A program made the translations under genes and the position numbers. A DNA stretch of 39,617 nucleotides, taken from Acidobacteriota bacterium. Its GTDB lineage: Bacteria > Acidobacteriota > Terriglobia > Acidiferrales > UBA7541. The DNA lies in NCBI GenBank assembly GCA_028877145.1, contig JAGWOX010000006.1:1-39617 (forward strand), written 5' to 3'. This document shows, one piece after another, positions 15,506-23,383 of this stretch. The notes under the pieces were generated by a model. That model did not search any database and was not told the DNA's origin. It was given only the letters and a program-made list of their open reading frames with translations. How positions within the stretch are numbered: the stretch's first letter is position 1; each line of letters starts with the position of its first letter.

Positions 15506-16009
15506 TCATGACGGCTTTTTCTCTTCCCGCGCCAGTTTCAGGATCGCGTAGAGATGATGGCCTTCATGGACCAGAAAAAATTCAAGCCACAAACCCAAAG
15601 TCATCTCACCGAACGCAGGATGAACGCCGATGCGGTCAAATTCGTCCGGGCGAAGCTTCGTAACCCGCTCGACGAGCCGCACGCGAAGCTTGCGCATTCG
15701 CTCGATTACTTCGCGTGTCGGCAATCTGAACCACGCGCCTGCGCCAGGATCGTCTTCCGTCCGATACCGGCCAAGTTGCGGCCGGTCCTCGCTGAGCATG
15801 CGGTCTAGGCGCTCGAGAAATACTTCGTGGTAGCGCCCGAGGTGGGCCAGATGCTCCCGCGCGGACCATTTACCGTCGGCCGGCCGGCGGCCAAGCGTGC
15901 CTTCGTTTGCGCCCGCCAAAATGGCGTCGAGCGAATCAAGTTGGGTTCGCAGCCGCACGAGCGTGCTCTCCGTCAGGGCCGGCTGCGAATTGTAGCGAGC
16001 CTCGCTCAT
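15506..16009 (-). CDS. DinB family protein
   Basis: A 167-residue four-helix-bundle protein of the DinB/YfiT type, often metal-binding and sometimes a thiol transferase. The expected His residues are at 53 (REHLAHL) and in HEGHH (148-152). KWSAREHLAHLGRYHE in helix 2 is a strong family signature. The ATG at 16009 is used; codons further upstream in the frame belong to antisense of the preceding gene. It follows the ABM-domain gene by 31 bp in a four-gene operon. Biochemical role unknown. Confidence 0.85.
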   Translation of the reverse strand: MSEARYNSQPALTESTLVRLRTQLDSLDAILAGANEGTLGRRPADGKWSAREHLAHLGRYHEVFLERLDRMLSEDRPQLGRYRTEDDPGAGAWFRLPTREVIERMRKLRVRLVERVTKLRPDEFDRIGVHPAFGEMTLGLWLEFFLVHEGHHLYAILKLAREEKKPS

Positions 16010-16040
16010 GCTGCTGCTTCCGTGCCGGCGTGCGCTGCGA

Positions 16041-16361
16041 TCATGGCATCGCCGGGGAAGTGTCCACAACCACTTCGTAGTGGCGCACCAATCGGTCGAA
16101 GCTCTTGAGCATCGCCGCCGCTGCGGGATGCACAACGGCTTCTTCCATCTCATCGCCCGCGAACTTTCGGATTGCGTCCATCGAAGCCCAGCGCGTCAAT
16201 ACGACGATCTCGATCTCTCCGGATTGCTCCGCCCGAAGCAAGGACGCGCCAAGAAATCCGTCGATCGCCCCCAGCTCCGGAAGCACTTTCCGGCGGAAAT
16301 AATCGATGTAATCCCGCTCGCGCGCCGCAAGCACACGGGCGCGCCATTCGCGAACGATCAT
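16041..16361 (-). CDS. ABM-domain protein (antibiotic biosynthesis monooxygenase family)
   Basis: A 106-residue single-domain protein beginning MIVREWRARV, with helix (RDYIDYFRRKVLPELGAIDGF), strand (ASLLRAE), strand (EIEIVVLTRWASMDAI) and final strand (YEVVVDTSP), the ABM order. The RWASMDAIRKFAG stretch and the long helix 1 are typical. Its ATG overlaps the stop of the aminotransferase gene (ATGA, 4 bp), so translation is coupled. Members of this family can be monooxygenases or inert stress proteins; the reaction is not predictable. Confidence 0.85.
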   Translation of the reverse strand: MIVREWRARVLAARERDYIDYFRRKVLPELGAIDGFLGASLLRAEQSGEIEIVVLTRWASMDAIRKFAGDEMEEAVVHPAAAAMLKSFDRLVRHYEVVVDTSPAMP

Positions 16362-17599
16362 GGCTGGACCTTCTGCTTGTTCTTCCCGAGTGGTGGGCGC
16401 GAAGCGGTCTCGGCCTCTTCGACGAGGGCTTCGACGACAGCGTCGATTTCATTCTCCGTATTGTAATAGTGAGGTGAGATGCGGACGGCCGAGGCCGCAT
16501 GCTTTTGCGCCATGTCGATTACCGCGTAAGCCCTCAAGGACGCACTGGTATTGATGCCGCGCCGCCGCAGCGAGAGCACCACATCGCGCGCGTCACGCCC
16601 GCGGACTTCGACGGTGACGATAGCGCAGAGTTCGGGGCCGCGATCGAGCACGCGCAAACCCTCCCCCGCGCCGGCGAGCTTCTCCCGGCAGAGCCCCGCG
16701 AGGCGCCGCGCCCGGCGGCCGCATTCCTCCACGCCGGCTTCAAGCGCGTAGCGCGCCGCTGCGCCCAGCCCGTGCACCAGCGCGTATGCAAATTCCCAGT
16801 TCTCGAAACGCCGTGCGTCCTCGACCAGTTCAAAGCGGTCGGCGGAAACCCATCGCGCGCCGCGCATATCCACAAGCAACGGGTAGGCGCCGCGTTCCAG
16901 CGCGCGATCGGAGACGTAGAGGAAACCGATCCCGCGCGGCCCGCGAAGAAATTTTCGCGCCGTCGCCGAGAGAAAATCGCACCGCAGCCGCGCCACGTCG
17001 ATGGGGATCTGCCCCGCCGCCTGACAGGCGTCCACGAGGTAGGGCACGCCGGCCGCCTCGCAGATTTCCCCCACCGCTTCCACCGGCTGCACCAGCCCCG
17101 AATTCGTCGGCACCCAGGTGAGGGCTACAAGTTTCACGCGCGGTCCGAGCAGGCCGCGGATCGATTCCGGATCGACCCCGCCCTCGGGCAAATCGGCTGC
17201 GCGCACCACTTCAACGCCGGTGCGCCGCGCGAGCGAAAGGTACATGAGTTGATTCGAGATGTAATCGTTCTGCGAGGTGAGGATGGTGTCGCCAGGACGG
17301 AAATCGAAGGCGCTGAGCGCCTGCGAAAAGGCAACCGTCGCGTTCTCGACCACGGCGACGTTCCGCGGTTGAGCGCCGAGGAGTTCGGCCACCGCGCGAT
17401 AGGATGCGGCAACTCCCTCGGCCGCGTCTTCAGCGGCCTCATAGCCTCCGACGTTCGCTTCCCGCTCGAGATGCGCGGTGACGGCTTCGAAAACCGGCCG
17501 CGGCATGAGCCCGGCCCCGGCGTTGTTCAAATGAATGCGGTGCGCCGCGCCCGGCGTGTCTGCCCGCCACTTCTCGATCTGCGGATTGGTTTCGTCCAT
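16358..17599 (-). CDS. PLP-dependent aminotransferase, class V
   Basis: A 413-residue fold-type I PLP enzyme related to cysteine desulfurases, isopenicillin-N epimerase and EgtE-type C-S lyases. The PLP lysine is Lys216 in SATARKFLRGPRG. Asp190 (LVDACQ) holds the pyridine nitrogen, Gln193 stacks near the O3', and ENAT (85-88) binds phosphate. The N-terminus HLNNAGAGLMP is a common start of this branch. No active-site Cys loop of a true NifS/IscS is visible, so sulfur delivery to FeS clusters is unlikely. It is 13 bp downstream of the S9 peptidase and coupled to the ABM gene, suggesting that it handles an amino acid released by the peptidase; that is inference. Confidence 0.88.
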   Translation of the reverse strand: MDETNPQIEKWRADTPGAAHRIHLNNAGAGLMPRPVFEAVTAHLEREANVGGYEAAEDAAEGVAASYRAVAELLGAQPRNVAVVENATVAFSQALSAFDFRPGDTILTSQNDYISNQLMYLSLARRTGVEVVRAADLPEGGVDPESIRGLLGPRVKLVALTWVPTNSGLVQPVEAVGEICEAAGVPYLVDACQAAGQIPIDVARLRCDFLSATARKFLRGPRGIGFLYVSDRALERGAYPLLVDMRGARWVSADRFELVEDARRFENWEFAYALVHGLGAAARYALEAGVEECGRRARRLAGLCREKLAGAGEGLRVLDRGPELCAIVTVEVRGRDARDVVLSLRRRGINTSASLRAYAVIDMAQKHAASAVRISPHYYNTENEIDAVVEALVEEAETASRPPLGKNKQKVQP

Positions 17600-17612
17600 C
17601 GATCGTGTGCCC

Positions 17613-19568
17613 TCAGTTGGCTTTCGTATTGACGGGCATGTATTTCGCGAACCAATCGAGCATACGATGCTGCCAGTCGAGCTGGTGATTCTTTTCCTGG
17701 AAGCCGTGCGGCTCGCGCGGATACTTCACCAATTCAACCGCCGTGCCGTAGTACTTCAGCGCGCGATAGAACTCCTCATCCTGGCCGATCGGATCGATCG
17801 GATCGTTTTCGCCGTGAACCATCAGCAGCGGCGTTTTCACGTTCTTCGCGAATACGAGCGGCGAATGCTGCAGGAAGCGATAGGGATTCTCCGACGACCA
17901 GCCCCAGAACCAGGAATCGTAGCCCGGAATATCTTCCGTCCCGAATTCCGAAAGCAGGTCCGTCATGCCGCCGCCGGCCACCGCCGCCTTGAAGCGATTG
18001 GTCTGCGTGATGGCCCATTCCGTCATGTAGCCCCCATAGCTCCAGCCGGTGATGCCCAGCCGATTGGCATCGGCGACGCCCCGCGCCACAAGATCGTCGA
18101 CGCCGGCCATCACGTCGCGAAAATCCTTCCCGCCCCAATCAGCGCGATTCATGTCGACGAATTTCTCGCCGTAGCCCGTCGACCCGCGAACGTTTGGCGT
18201 GAAAACAGCATACCCGCGTGCCGTGAGTAGCTGCGCCCACGTGTTGATGCTGTCGCGCCACGCCCCGGTGGGCCCGCCGTGAATCAGAAAAATGGTTGGC
18301 AAGTGGGTCCGCTCGGTAGTGCCGCAGGGGTAGTAGAGCCCCGCTTCGATCTCGAGTCCGTCGAAACTCTTGTAGTGGACGACGTGCAGCGGGCTCAGTT
18401 CGATTCCCGCCCAATCCTTATTGAAATCGGAAACTTTGCGCGCTGCGCCGTGGCCCTCCCGAACCCAAAGCTCCGGCGCCGCCGTCGAAGTTTCGCCCAC
18501 GAAAGCGACCATTCCTGAAGCCGACGCGGTGAACGACATGGGATTCACGGCGAATTTTGCGAGCGCCTTCGCGCTTCCGTTCGTGCCCACATCGTAGATC
18601 CGGTCCTCGAAACCCATCTGTGCCATGGCCATGAGGCTGCCGTCGGGCCGCCATTCGTACGACTCGATCACGCGATTGATGCTTGTGCCAGTCAGGTCCC
18701 GCGCATCGCGGCCATCGAGTGGCTGCAAGTAAAGATCGTGCGGAGCCGGCCCAAACGCGGCCGAGGCGAGATACGCGACCGACTTCCCGTCCGGCGAAAC
18801 GTGAAGATTTCCGAACGGTCCGCGCGGCGCCGAAATTTCCGTCGTTTTCCCGGAAGCGGCATCCACTCGATAAATGCGGTTCGTCGGGTAGTCCTCCTGC
18901 GGCCGCGAAGTCGCGGAAACGATCAAGGCATCGCCCGCAGGCAGCCACCCGGCCGAGCTCACTCGCCACCGCTCGGGAGAAATCGCTCGCACGCCGCCGC
19001 TCGCCACGTCGGCGATCCACAGCCGAGGCAGCCGGTCATCCTGATCGACAACGAACGCATCCTTCTTCTCTTCCTTTTTCTTCTTTTCCGCCGCGGTTTC
19101 GGGATCCGGCCCGATAAGCGCGATTTTCGTTCCATCCGGCGACCAGGAAAAGCTCGAAACCGCGCGGTCCTTTTCGAGCAGCGGACGCGCCTCGCCGCCA
19201 TCGGTCGGCATCACGTAGAGGCTCGGCGGGCCGTTGCGGTCGGAAAGAAAAGCGAGCCGCTTCCCGTCGGGCGACCACTGGGGATCGAATTCCGATTTCG
19301 GCGAATCGGTGAATTGGCGCAGGCCGCCGGAGGCAACATCGTAGACCCAGATGTGCCGCGCCGGCAGAACCGTCTTCGGCGGCATGCCGACGACCACCGC
19401 CAGCCGGTCGCCCTTCGGCGAAAAGCGCAACCCCGAGATCCGGCGCAACGTGAGCGCCTGTTCGGGCGTCAGCCCGCAGCTTTTCCCGGAATTTTGTGCG
19501 TAGCCGCAAGCTGGGACGCCGGCTGCGAAGGCAAGAAAGCAAAGAATTCGGATCCATCGGCTTTGCAT
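17613..19568 (-). CDS. S9 family peptidase (acylaminoacyl/dipeptidyl peptidase-like), exported
   Basis: A 651-residue serine peptidase. A signal peptide (IRILCFLAFAAGVPAC) may end in a lipobox-like VPAC, so it could be a lipoprotein. A beta-propeller follows (about 40-370, with repeated SPKGDRLA, SPDGKRLA, SPDGTKIA motifs), then an alpha/beta-hydrolase domain. The catalytic triad is Ser510 (GWSYGGYMTEW), Asp589 (HGENDP) and His621 (EPHGF). HGGPTG forms the oxyanion side. A Lys/Glu-rich run (AAEKKKKEEKKD) interrupts the propeller. ATG at 19568 is used, with GAGGAG 12 nt upstream, a little far. First gene of an operon with the aminotransferase, ABM and DinB genes. Confidence 0.95.
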   Translation of the reverse strand: MQSRWIRILCFLAFAAGVPACGYAQNSGKSCGLTPEQALTLRRISGLRFSPKGDRLAVVVGMPPKTVLPARHIWVYDVASGGLRQFTDSPKSEFDPQWSPDGKRLAFLSDRNGPPSLYVMPTDGGEARPLLEKDRAVSSFSWSPDGTKIALIGPDPETAAEKKKKEEKKDAFVVDQDDRLPRLWIADVASGGVRAISPERWRVSSAGWLPAGDALIVSATSRPQEDYPTNRIYRVDAASGKTTEISAPRGPFGNLHVSPDGKSVAYLASAAFGPAPHDLYLQPLDGRDARDLTGTSINRVIESYEWRPDGSLMAMAQMGFEDRIYDVGTNGSAKALAKFAVNPMSFTASASGMVAFVGETSTAAPELWVREGHGAARKVSDFNKDWAGIELSPLHVVHYKSFDGLEIEAGLYYPCGTTERTHLPTIFLIHGGPTGAWRDSINTWAQLLTARGYAVFTPNVRGSTGYGEKFVDMNRADWGGKDFRDVMAGVDDLVARGVADANRLGITGWSYGGYMTEWAITQTNRFKAAVAGGGMTDLLSEFGTEDIPGYDSWFWGWSSENPYRFLQHSPLVFAKNVKTPLLMVHGENDPIDPIGQDEEFYRALKYYGTAVELVKYPREPHGFQEKNHQLDWQHRMLDWFAKYMPVNTKAN

Positions 19569-19667
19569 GGTTTTGGCGGTCTCCTCGAAATCGGGTTCAG
19601 CCAACTGCGCATTATCGTTGAGCCTGCCTGCCGTGCGTAGCGATTTCTCGGTGCGGCCTTCTCGGCA

Positions 19668-19689
19668 GCACGGGCATTCCTGCCTGTGC
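19668..19689 (+). repeat. Hairpin family copy E (9-bp stem with one G.T, TTCC loop)
   Basis: GCACGGGCA pairs with TGCCTGTGC around TTCC, preceded by GGCA and followed by GTTATTC. It lies in the 225-bp divergent gap between the S9 peptidase and the beta-CASP hydrolase, so it cannot be the end of either gene. That argues against a pure terminator role for the family. Confidence 0.65.
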
Positions 19690-19793
19690 GTTATTCGCCA
19701 AATCGAAAAAGCGCGGGGATCTCTCCCTGCCCCTATAGCTAGTACTCACGTCGTGCGCTGCCTTGCAGAATGTAGGCTAGAATACAGGGCGCT

Positions 19794-21185
19794 ATGGCCA
19801 AACTCACCTTTCTGGGCGCCGCCGGGTGCGTCACCGGCTCGAAACATCTCGTCGAGGCAAATGGGAAACGCTTGCTGGTCGATTGCGGGCTTTTCCAGGG
19901 TGTGCGTGAAATTCGCCAGCGCAACTGGGAAGAGTTGCCCGTCGATCCCGCAAGCATCGACTGGGTCATTCTCACCCACGCGCACATCGACCACACCGGC
20001 TACCTGCCGCGTCTCGTGAGCGAGGGCTATCGCGGACCGATTCTCGCGAACGCCGCCACCTACGAGCTTTGCCAACTCCTGCTCCGCGATTCCGCCCACC
20101 TGCAGGAAGAAGACGCGCTCTACGCGGCGAAAAAAGGTTACAGCCGCCACAAGCCGCCTCTCCCGCTCTACACCGTCGAAGAGGCCGAAGAAGCGCTCAC
20201 CCGTTTTCAGACGATTCCCCGCTCTGGACCATACCGCATCAGCGATGAATTTTCCGTCACGCTCTATGACGCCGGCCACATCCTCGGCTCATCGATCATC
20301 CAGCTCGCCATTAATGAAGGCGGGAAATCGACGGTCGTCGTTTTCACCGGGGATATCGGCCGCTACAACCAGCCGATTTTGAAGGACCCGCAGCCCGTCG
20401 TTCACGGCGATTATCTCGTTTCCGAATCGACCTACGGCGATCGCGACCATCCGGTCGACGCGCGTTACGATCAATTGGCCGACGCGGTCAATCGCACCGC
20501 GAAGCGCGGCGGCATCATTGTCGTTCCTGCATTCGCCGTCGGCCGCACGCAAACTCTGCTCTACATCCTGCGCCAGCTCGAAGATCAGAAACGCATTCCG
20601 CGCCTGCCCACCTATCTCGACAGCCCGATGGCCATCAGCGTCACCGACCTCTACGAGAAGCATAAAGAAGACCACGATCTGGTCTTTCGCAACGAAGAGC
20701 AGCAAGGCGAGGACCCGCTAAATTGCCACGAAGTGCACATGACGCGCGCCGTGGAAGACTCGAAAAAGATCAACCTCGTGAAATCTCCCTGCATCATCAT
20801 TTCCGCCAGCGGCATGGCCAGCGGCGGCCGCATTGTTCACCATCTCATCCATCGCCTGCCAGATCCGCGCAACCTCGTGATGCTCGTCGGCTACCAGGCC
20901 GAAGGCACGCCGGGCCGCGCTCTGCTCAATGGCGTGCGGAGTCTGCGCCTGCACGGCGAGGAAGTCAGCGTCCGCGCCGAAGTCGTCGACTTGCCGCAGT
21001 TTTCCGCCCACGCCGATCGCGGCGAGATCGAGCGCTGGCTGGGAAATTTCCAGGCCCCGCCGAAACAGATGTTCCTGGTGCACGGCGAGCCGAGCGGCGC
21101 CGAGGCGCTCGAAAAAACGCTAATCGAAAAATTCCACTGGCCCGTAAAAGTCGCCGAATACCGCGAGACGGTCGAACTCTTGTAG
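19794..21185 (+). CDS. MBL-fold beta-CASP RNA-processing hydrolase (CPSF73-like)
   Basis: A 463-residue metallo-beta-lactamase with a beta-CASP insert and C-terminal RMMBL segment, as in archaeal/bacterial CPSF73-like ribonucleases. The zinc motif HAHIDH (62-67), His162 (DAGHILG) and Asp187 (FTGDIG) are intact. SESTYGDR (210-217), PAFAVGRTQ and the Ser/His region ISASGMASGGRIVHHL form the beta-CASP motifs, and FSAHAD supplies the last His/Asp. Such proteins cut or trim RNA 3' or 5' ends, but bacterial ones of this branch are mostly uncharacterised. The ATG follows CAGGGCGCT, a weak ribosome site. It stands alone, divergent from the S9 operon. Confidence 0.93.
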   Translation: MAKLTFLGAAGCVTGSKHLVEANGKRLLVDCGLFQGVREIRQRNWEELPVDPASIDWVILTHAHIDHTGYLPRLVSEGYRGPILANAATYELCQLLLRDSAHLQEEDALYAAKKGYSRHKPPLPLYTVEEAEEALTRFQTIPRSGPYRISDEFSVTLYDAGHILGSSIIQLAINEGGKSTVVVFTGDIGRYNQPILKDPQPVVHGDYLVSESTYGDRDHPVDARYDQLADAVNRTAKRGGIIVVPAFAVGRTQTLLYILRQLEDQKRIPRLPTYLDSPMAISVTDLYEKHKEDHDLVFRNEEQQGEDPLNCHEVHMTRAVEDSKKINLVKSPCIIISASGMASGGRIVHHLIHRLPDPRNLVMLVGYQAEGTPGRALLNGVRSLRLHGEEVSVRAEVVDLPQFSAHADRGEIERWLGNFQAPPKQMFLVHGEPSGAEALEKTLIEKFHWPVKVAEYRETVELL

Positions 21186-21203
21186 CCCTGGACCCTTTGC
21201 CGC

Positions 21204-21233
21204 CTGTCATTCCGAGCGGAGCGAGGAATCTGC
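21204..21233. repeat. Short intergenic repeat, GTCATTCCGAGCG type
   Basis: ATTCC (21209-21213) and GGAAT (21225-21229) flank GAGCGGAGCGA, itself containing GAGCG twice. This resembles repeats I recall from many bacterial genomes, and the element at 11111-11152 is a looser relative. It lies between the hydrolase stop and the NTF2-like gene. Confidence 0.4.
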
Positions 21234-21258
21234 TTTTCTGATTCGGCAAGGAGCGACG

Positions 21259-21735
21259 ATGAAAACAATTCAACGATGGATGCTGCCTGCACTGGTCTCC
21301 CTGCTCGCCGCCTCCGCCTTCGCGCTCGCACCTGCCCCGCATCCGCCGCAAGCAACTACAGAAGCTGCCGCCATCCGCAAGGTGCTCGACGAAAGTGTTG
21401 CCGCCTGGAATCGCGGCGACATCCCGGCCTTCCTCGATAGTTATAAGAACTCCCCCCAGACGATCTACATCGGCGGCGAAGGAGTGGTCCGCGGCTGGCA
21501 GCAGATTCGCGACAGATACACAAAAAAATATGTCACGCCCGATCGCGGCAAGATGGGCGTCCTGAAGTTCACGAGTCTCGAAATTCACCCGCTGGGCCGG
21601 GGCTACGCCCTGGCCATCGGCCAGTGGCGCCTCGAGCGCACCGCCGCCAATGGCGGCAACGTGGGAGGATTCTTCACCCTGACGTTCCAGAAAACCCCCG
21701 CCGGCTGGCGCATCATCGTCGATCACACTTCCTAG
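21259..21735 (+). CDS. Exported NTF2-like protein (DUF4440/SnoaL type)
   Basis: A 158-residue protein with a signal peptide (1-23, LPALVSLLAASAFALA) and an NTF2-like cone fold: helix (AAIRKVLDESVAAWNRGDIPAFLDSYKNS), the TIYIGGEGVVRGWQQIRDRY segment, then alternating strands ending RIIVDHTS. The AWNRGD motif is the family hallmark. AAGGAG is 5 nt before the ATG. Proteins of this type are often hypothetical steroid-isomerase-like or calcium/calmodulin-kinase-association-like domains; no catalytic residues can be assigned. Confidence 0.87.
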   Translation: MKTIQRWMLPALVSLLAASAFALAPAPHPPQATTEAAAIRKVLDESVAAWNRGDIPAFLDSYKNSPQTIYIGGEGVVRGWQQIRDRYTKKYVTPDRGKMGVLKFTSLEIHPLGRGYALAIGQWRLERTAANGGNVGGFFTLTFQKTPAGWRIIVDHTS

Positions 21736-21772
21736 AAGCTATTGGAAAACCTTTCGTCTTTGCGGGTCGTGG

Positions 21773-21830
21773 CTTCAGCCCTGACCAAGGGCCGCCAAAA
21801 AATGGAGGCTTTAGCCCCCGAACCTGGCGC
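21773..21830. repeat. Dispersed intergenic repeat (copy 3 of the 1930-2020 family)
   Basis: It repeats the order GTCGTGGC - GACCA - AAAAAT - GGCTTTAGCCC seen at 1930-2002, with the inner arms replaced by AGCCCT/AGGGC. It lies in the 609-bp gap after the NTF2-like gene. Confidence 0.4.
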
Positions 21831-21950
21831 CAGGGTTTTGCAACAGCTCCCAAGCACGCGTCCGCGAATCGGCCGCCAGCGGCACAACTGGTCCCGCTGC
21901 CCGGTGGAATTTCCGGCAACCGAACTCGATACGGACGTTTTCCGGCTGGG

Positions 21951-22190
21951 GCCGCGGCCGAAAAAATCGCCGCGGACGAACACGCCAGTATCATCCTGCG
22001 ACAAACGGCGAACTGAATCACCTACAGGAAGTGCTGCCGCCCGGCTTTGTTGTGGACGAATTGCCATCGCCCACCGACGTGGATTGCGGCGTTATCGCCT
22101 ACCACAGCGCGATCATGGCCAAGGGCAACGTGATCGAGTACAAGCGCACTTACTACATCAAGCAGGTCGTAGTTCCGACGGCCCAGGTCT
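21951..22190 (+). pseudogene. Fragments of a DUF3857/transglutaminase-type protein
   Basis: Two pieces lie in different frames in a gap with no intact gene. Piece 1 (21951-22016) reads AEKIAADEHASIILRQTAN then stop, like the very C-terminal tail of DUF3857 proteins. Piece 2 (22019-22190) reads LPPGFVVDELP ... AYHS ... GNVIEYKRTYYIKQVVVP, like the domain that normally comes just before that tail. The order is thus reversed, as expected if a tandem duplication was followed by deletion. A perfect palindrome (22192-22218) breaks piece 2 exactly where the tail should begin. Family recognition is from memory of the conserved patterns. Confidence 0.5.
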
Positions 22191-22191
22191 C

Positions 22192-22218
22192 CGGGGGCGG
22201 GTTTCAAACCCGCCCCCG
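22192..22218. repeat. Perfect 27-bp GC-rich palindrome
   Basis: CGGGGGCGGGTTT and AAACCCGCCCCCG are exact inverted arms of 13 bp around a single C. It interrupts the decayed DUF3857 fragment and is followed by sequence with no protein similarity. It looks like an inserted REP-like element. Confidence 0.6.
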
Positions 22219-22344
22219 CGGAAGGATGCCTCATACAGAGCAGTCGCGACCCATCTCCGCTTCGCCACTCCCACCGCACCGCGCGGGAACTTTTACCCGG
22301 CCGCCTGCGTAACGATTGGCAGAGCACATGAGGAGGTTGCAGCG

Positions 22345-22902
22345 ATGAAAAGGCTTCTGGTGGTTCTGGCGGTGCTTTCAATGGCGGCGGCGGCTTGGGC
22401 CGCGCCGGCCGAGCGTTACCTGCACGTCCGCGTCGACGACCCGACGAGCGGTCAGAAAGTGCGCGTGAACATTCCTCTTTCATTGGCGGCATCGGTCATC
22501 CCCGCCATCGACAACGGCCGTCTGCGCGATGGCAAGGTCGAGATCGGCCGTTTCCAGGCGAACGGCGTCAACGTGAAGCAAATCCTCGAAGCCCTGAAGA
22601 CCGCCCCCGACGGCGAATTCGTCACCGTGCAGGAGCCCGGCCAGAACGTCCGCGTCGCGAAAAAGAATGGCATCCTGATCGTCCACGTCACCGACACCAA
22701 GCACGAGCGCCAAAATGTTGACGTCACCGTCCCGTGGGCTGTGGCCGAAGCTCTCGCCTCCACTTCCAGCCAGGATCAGCTCAACCTCGAAGCGGCCATC
22801 CAGGCGCTCGAAAAGGCTGGCGACATGACGCTCGTCACCGTTACCGGCAATAGGCAAACCGTGCGCGTCTGGATCGATTCCAACAGCACCGCGGCCGAAT
22901 AG
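22345..22902 (+). CDS. Exported protein of unknown function, first of a paralogous pair
   Basis: A 185-residue protein with a clear signal peptide (KRLLVVLAVLSMAAAAWA, likely cut before APAE). Two similar beta-rich units are visible: YLHVRVDDP...KVRVNIPLSLAASVIPA and ILIVHVTDT...NVDVTVPWAVAEALAS, each with H-V-x-V, a charged turn, then V-x-[VI]-P and a helix. A third, partial unit ends the protein (MTLVTVTGNRQTVRVWID). AGGAGG is 8 nt before the ATG. It is 21 bp upstream of a shorter relative that has the same two-unit plan. I do not recognise a named family. Confidence 0.8.
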   Translation: MKRLLVVLAVLSMAAAAWAAPAERYLHVRVDDPTSGQKVRVNIPLSLAASVIPAIDNGRLRDGKVEIGRFQANGVNVKQILEALKTAPDGEFVTVQEPGQNVRVAKKNGILIVHVTDTKHERQNVDVTVPWAVAEALASTSSQDQLNLEAAIQALEKAGDMTLVTVTGNRQTVRVWIDSNSTAAE

Positions 22903-22923
22903 CCGGGAACGAATAGGGCGATC

Positions 22924-23361
22924 ATGTTGCTGCTAGCCAAGATCGGAACAGGCCTGCTGGGAACGGCGCTCATCGCCGGCGGCATCGTCTCATGCCAGGG
23001 CTTCGTCCACGTGCGCGTCACGGAGAAGCAGGAAAACGGCATGCACCTGCGCCTCGTGCTGCCGGCCGCCGCAATCCCGATCGCCTTGCGATTGGTTCCA
23101 AACGGCCGTCTTGCGGACGCGACACGGAACGTGCGCCCCTGGCTTCCCGCAATCAAAGCCGCCGCGTCCGGCCTCGCCGATAGCCCCGACGTCCCCCTCG
23201 TCGAAGTCGCCGGGCCCGCCCAGCACGTAAGCGTGGTGAAGAGCGGCGACTCCATCGTCGTCGACGTGAACGATCGCAAGGAGATCGTCCACGTCTCCGT
23301 GCCTCTCGCAACAGTGCGCAGCGCCGCGAGCGTAGTCGCCGAGACCGGCAGCGTCCAGTAA
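22924..23361 (+). CDS. Exported protein or lipoprotein of unknown function, second of a paralogous pair
   Basis: A 145-residue paralogue of the preceding gene. It has the same order: FVHVRVTEK...HLRLVLPAAAIPIAL, then NGRL, a helical stretch with Pro (ATRNVRPWLPAIKAAA), VPLVEVAGPAQHVSVVKSGDSIVVDVND, and KEIVHVSVPLATVRSAASV. The N-terminal hydrophobic segment ends IVSC, a lipobox match, so this one may be lipid-anchored while its partner is soluble. They are 21 bp apart and surely co-transcribed. A convergent ADOP permease gene ends 22 bp away. Function unknown. Confidence 0.8.
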   Translation: MLLLAKIGTGLLGTALIAGGIVSCQGFVHVRVTEKQENGMHLRLVLPAAAIPIALRLVPNGRLADATRNVRPWLPAIKAAASGLADSPDVPLVEVAGPAQHVSVVKSGDSIVVDVNDRKEIVHVSVPLATVRSAASVVAETGSVQ

Positions 23362-23383
23362 ATCGCAGCCCGAGGGGTTATCG

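Noticed and set aside
19763-19783. Promoter TTGCAG...TAGAAT upstream of the beta-CASP hydrolase
   Set aside because: Only 9 bp separate the hexamers, too short for a sigma-70 promoter.
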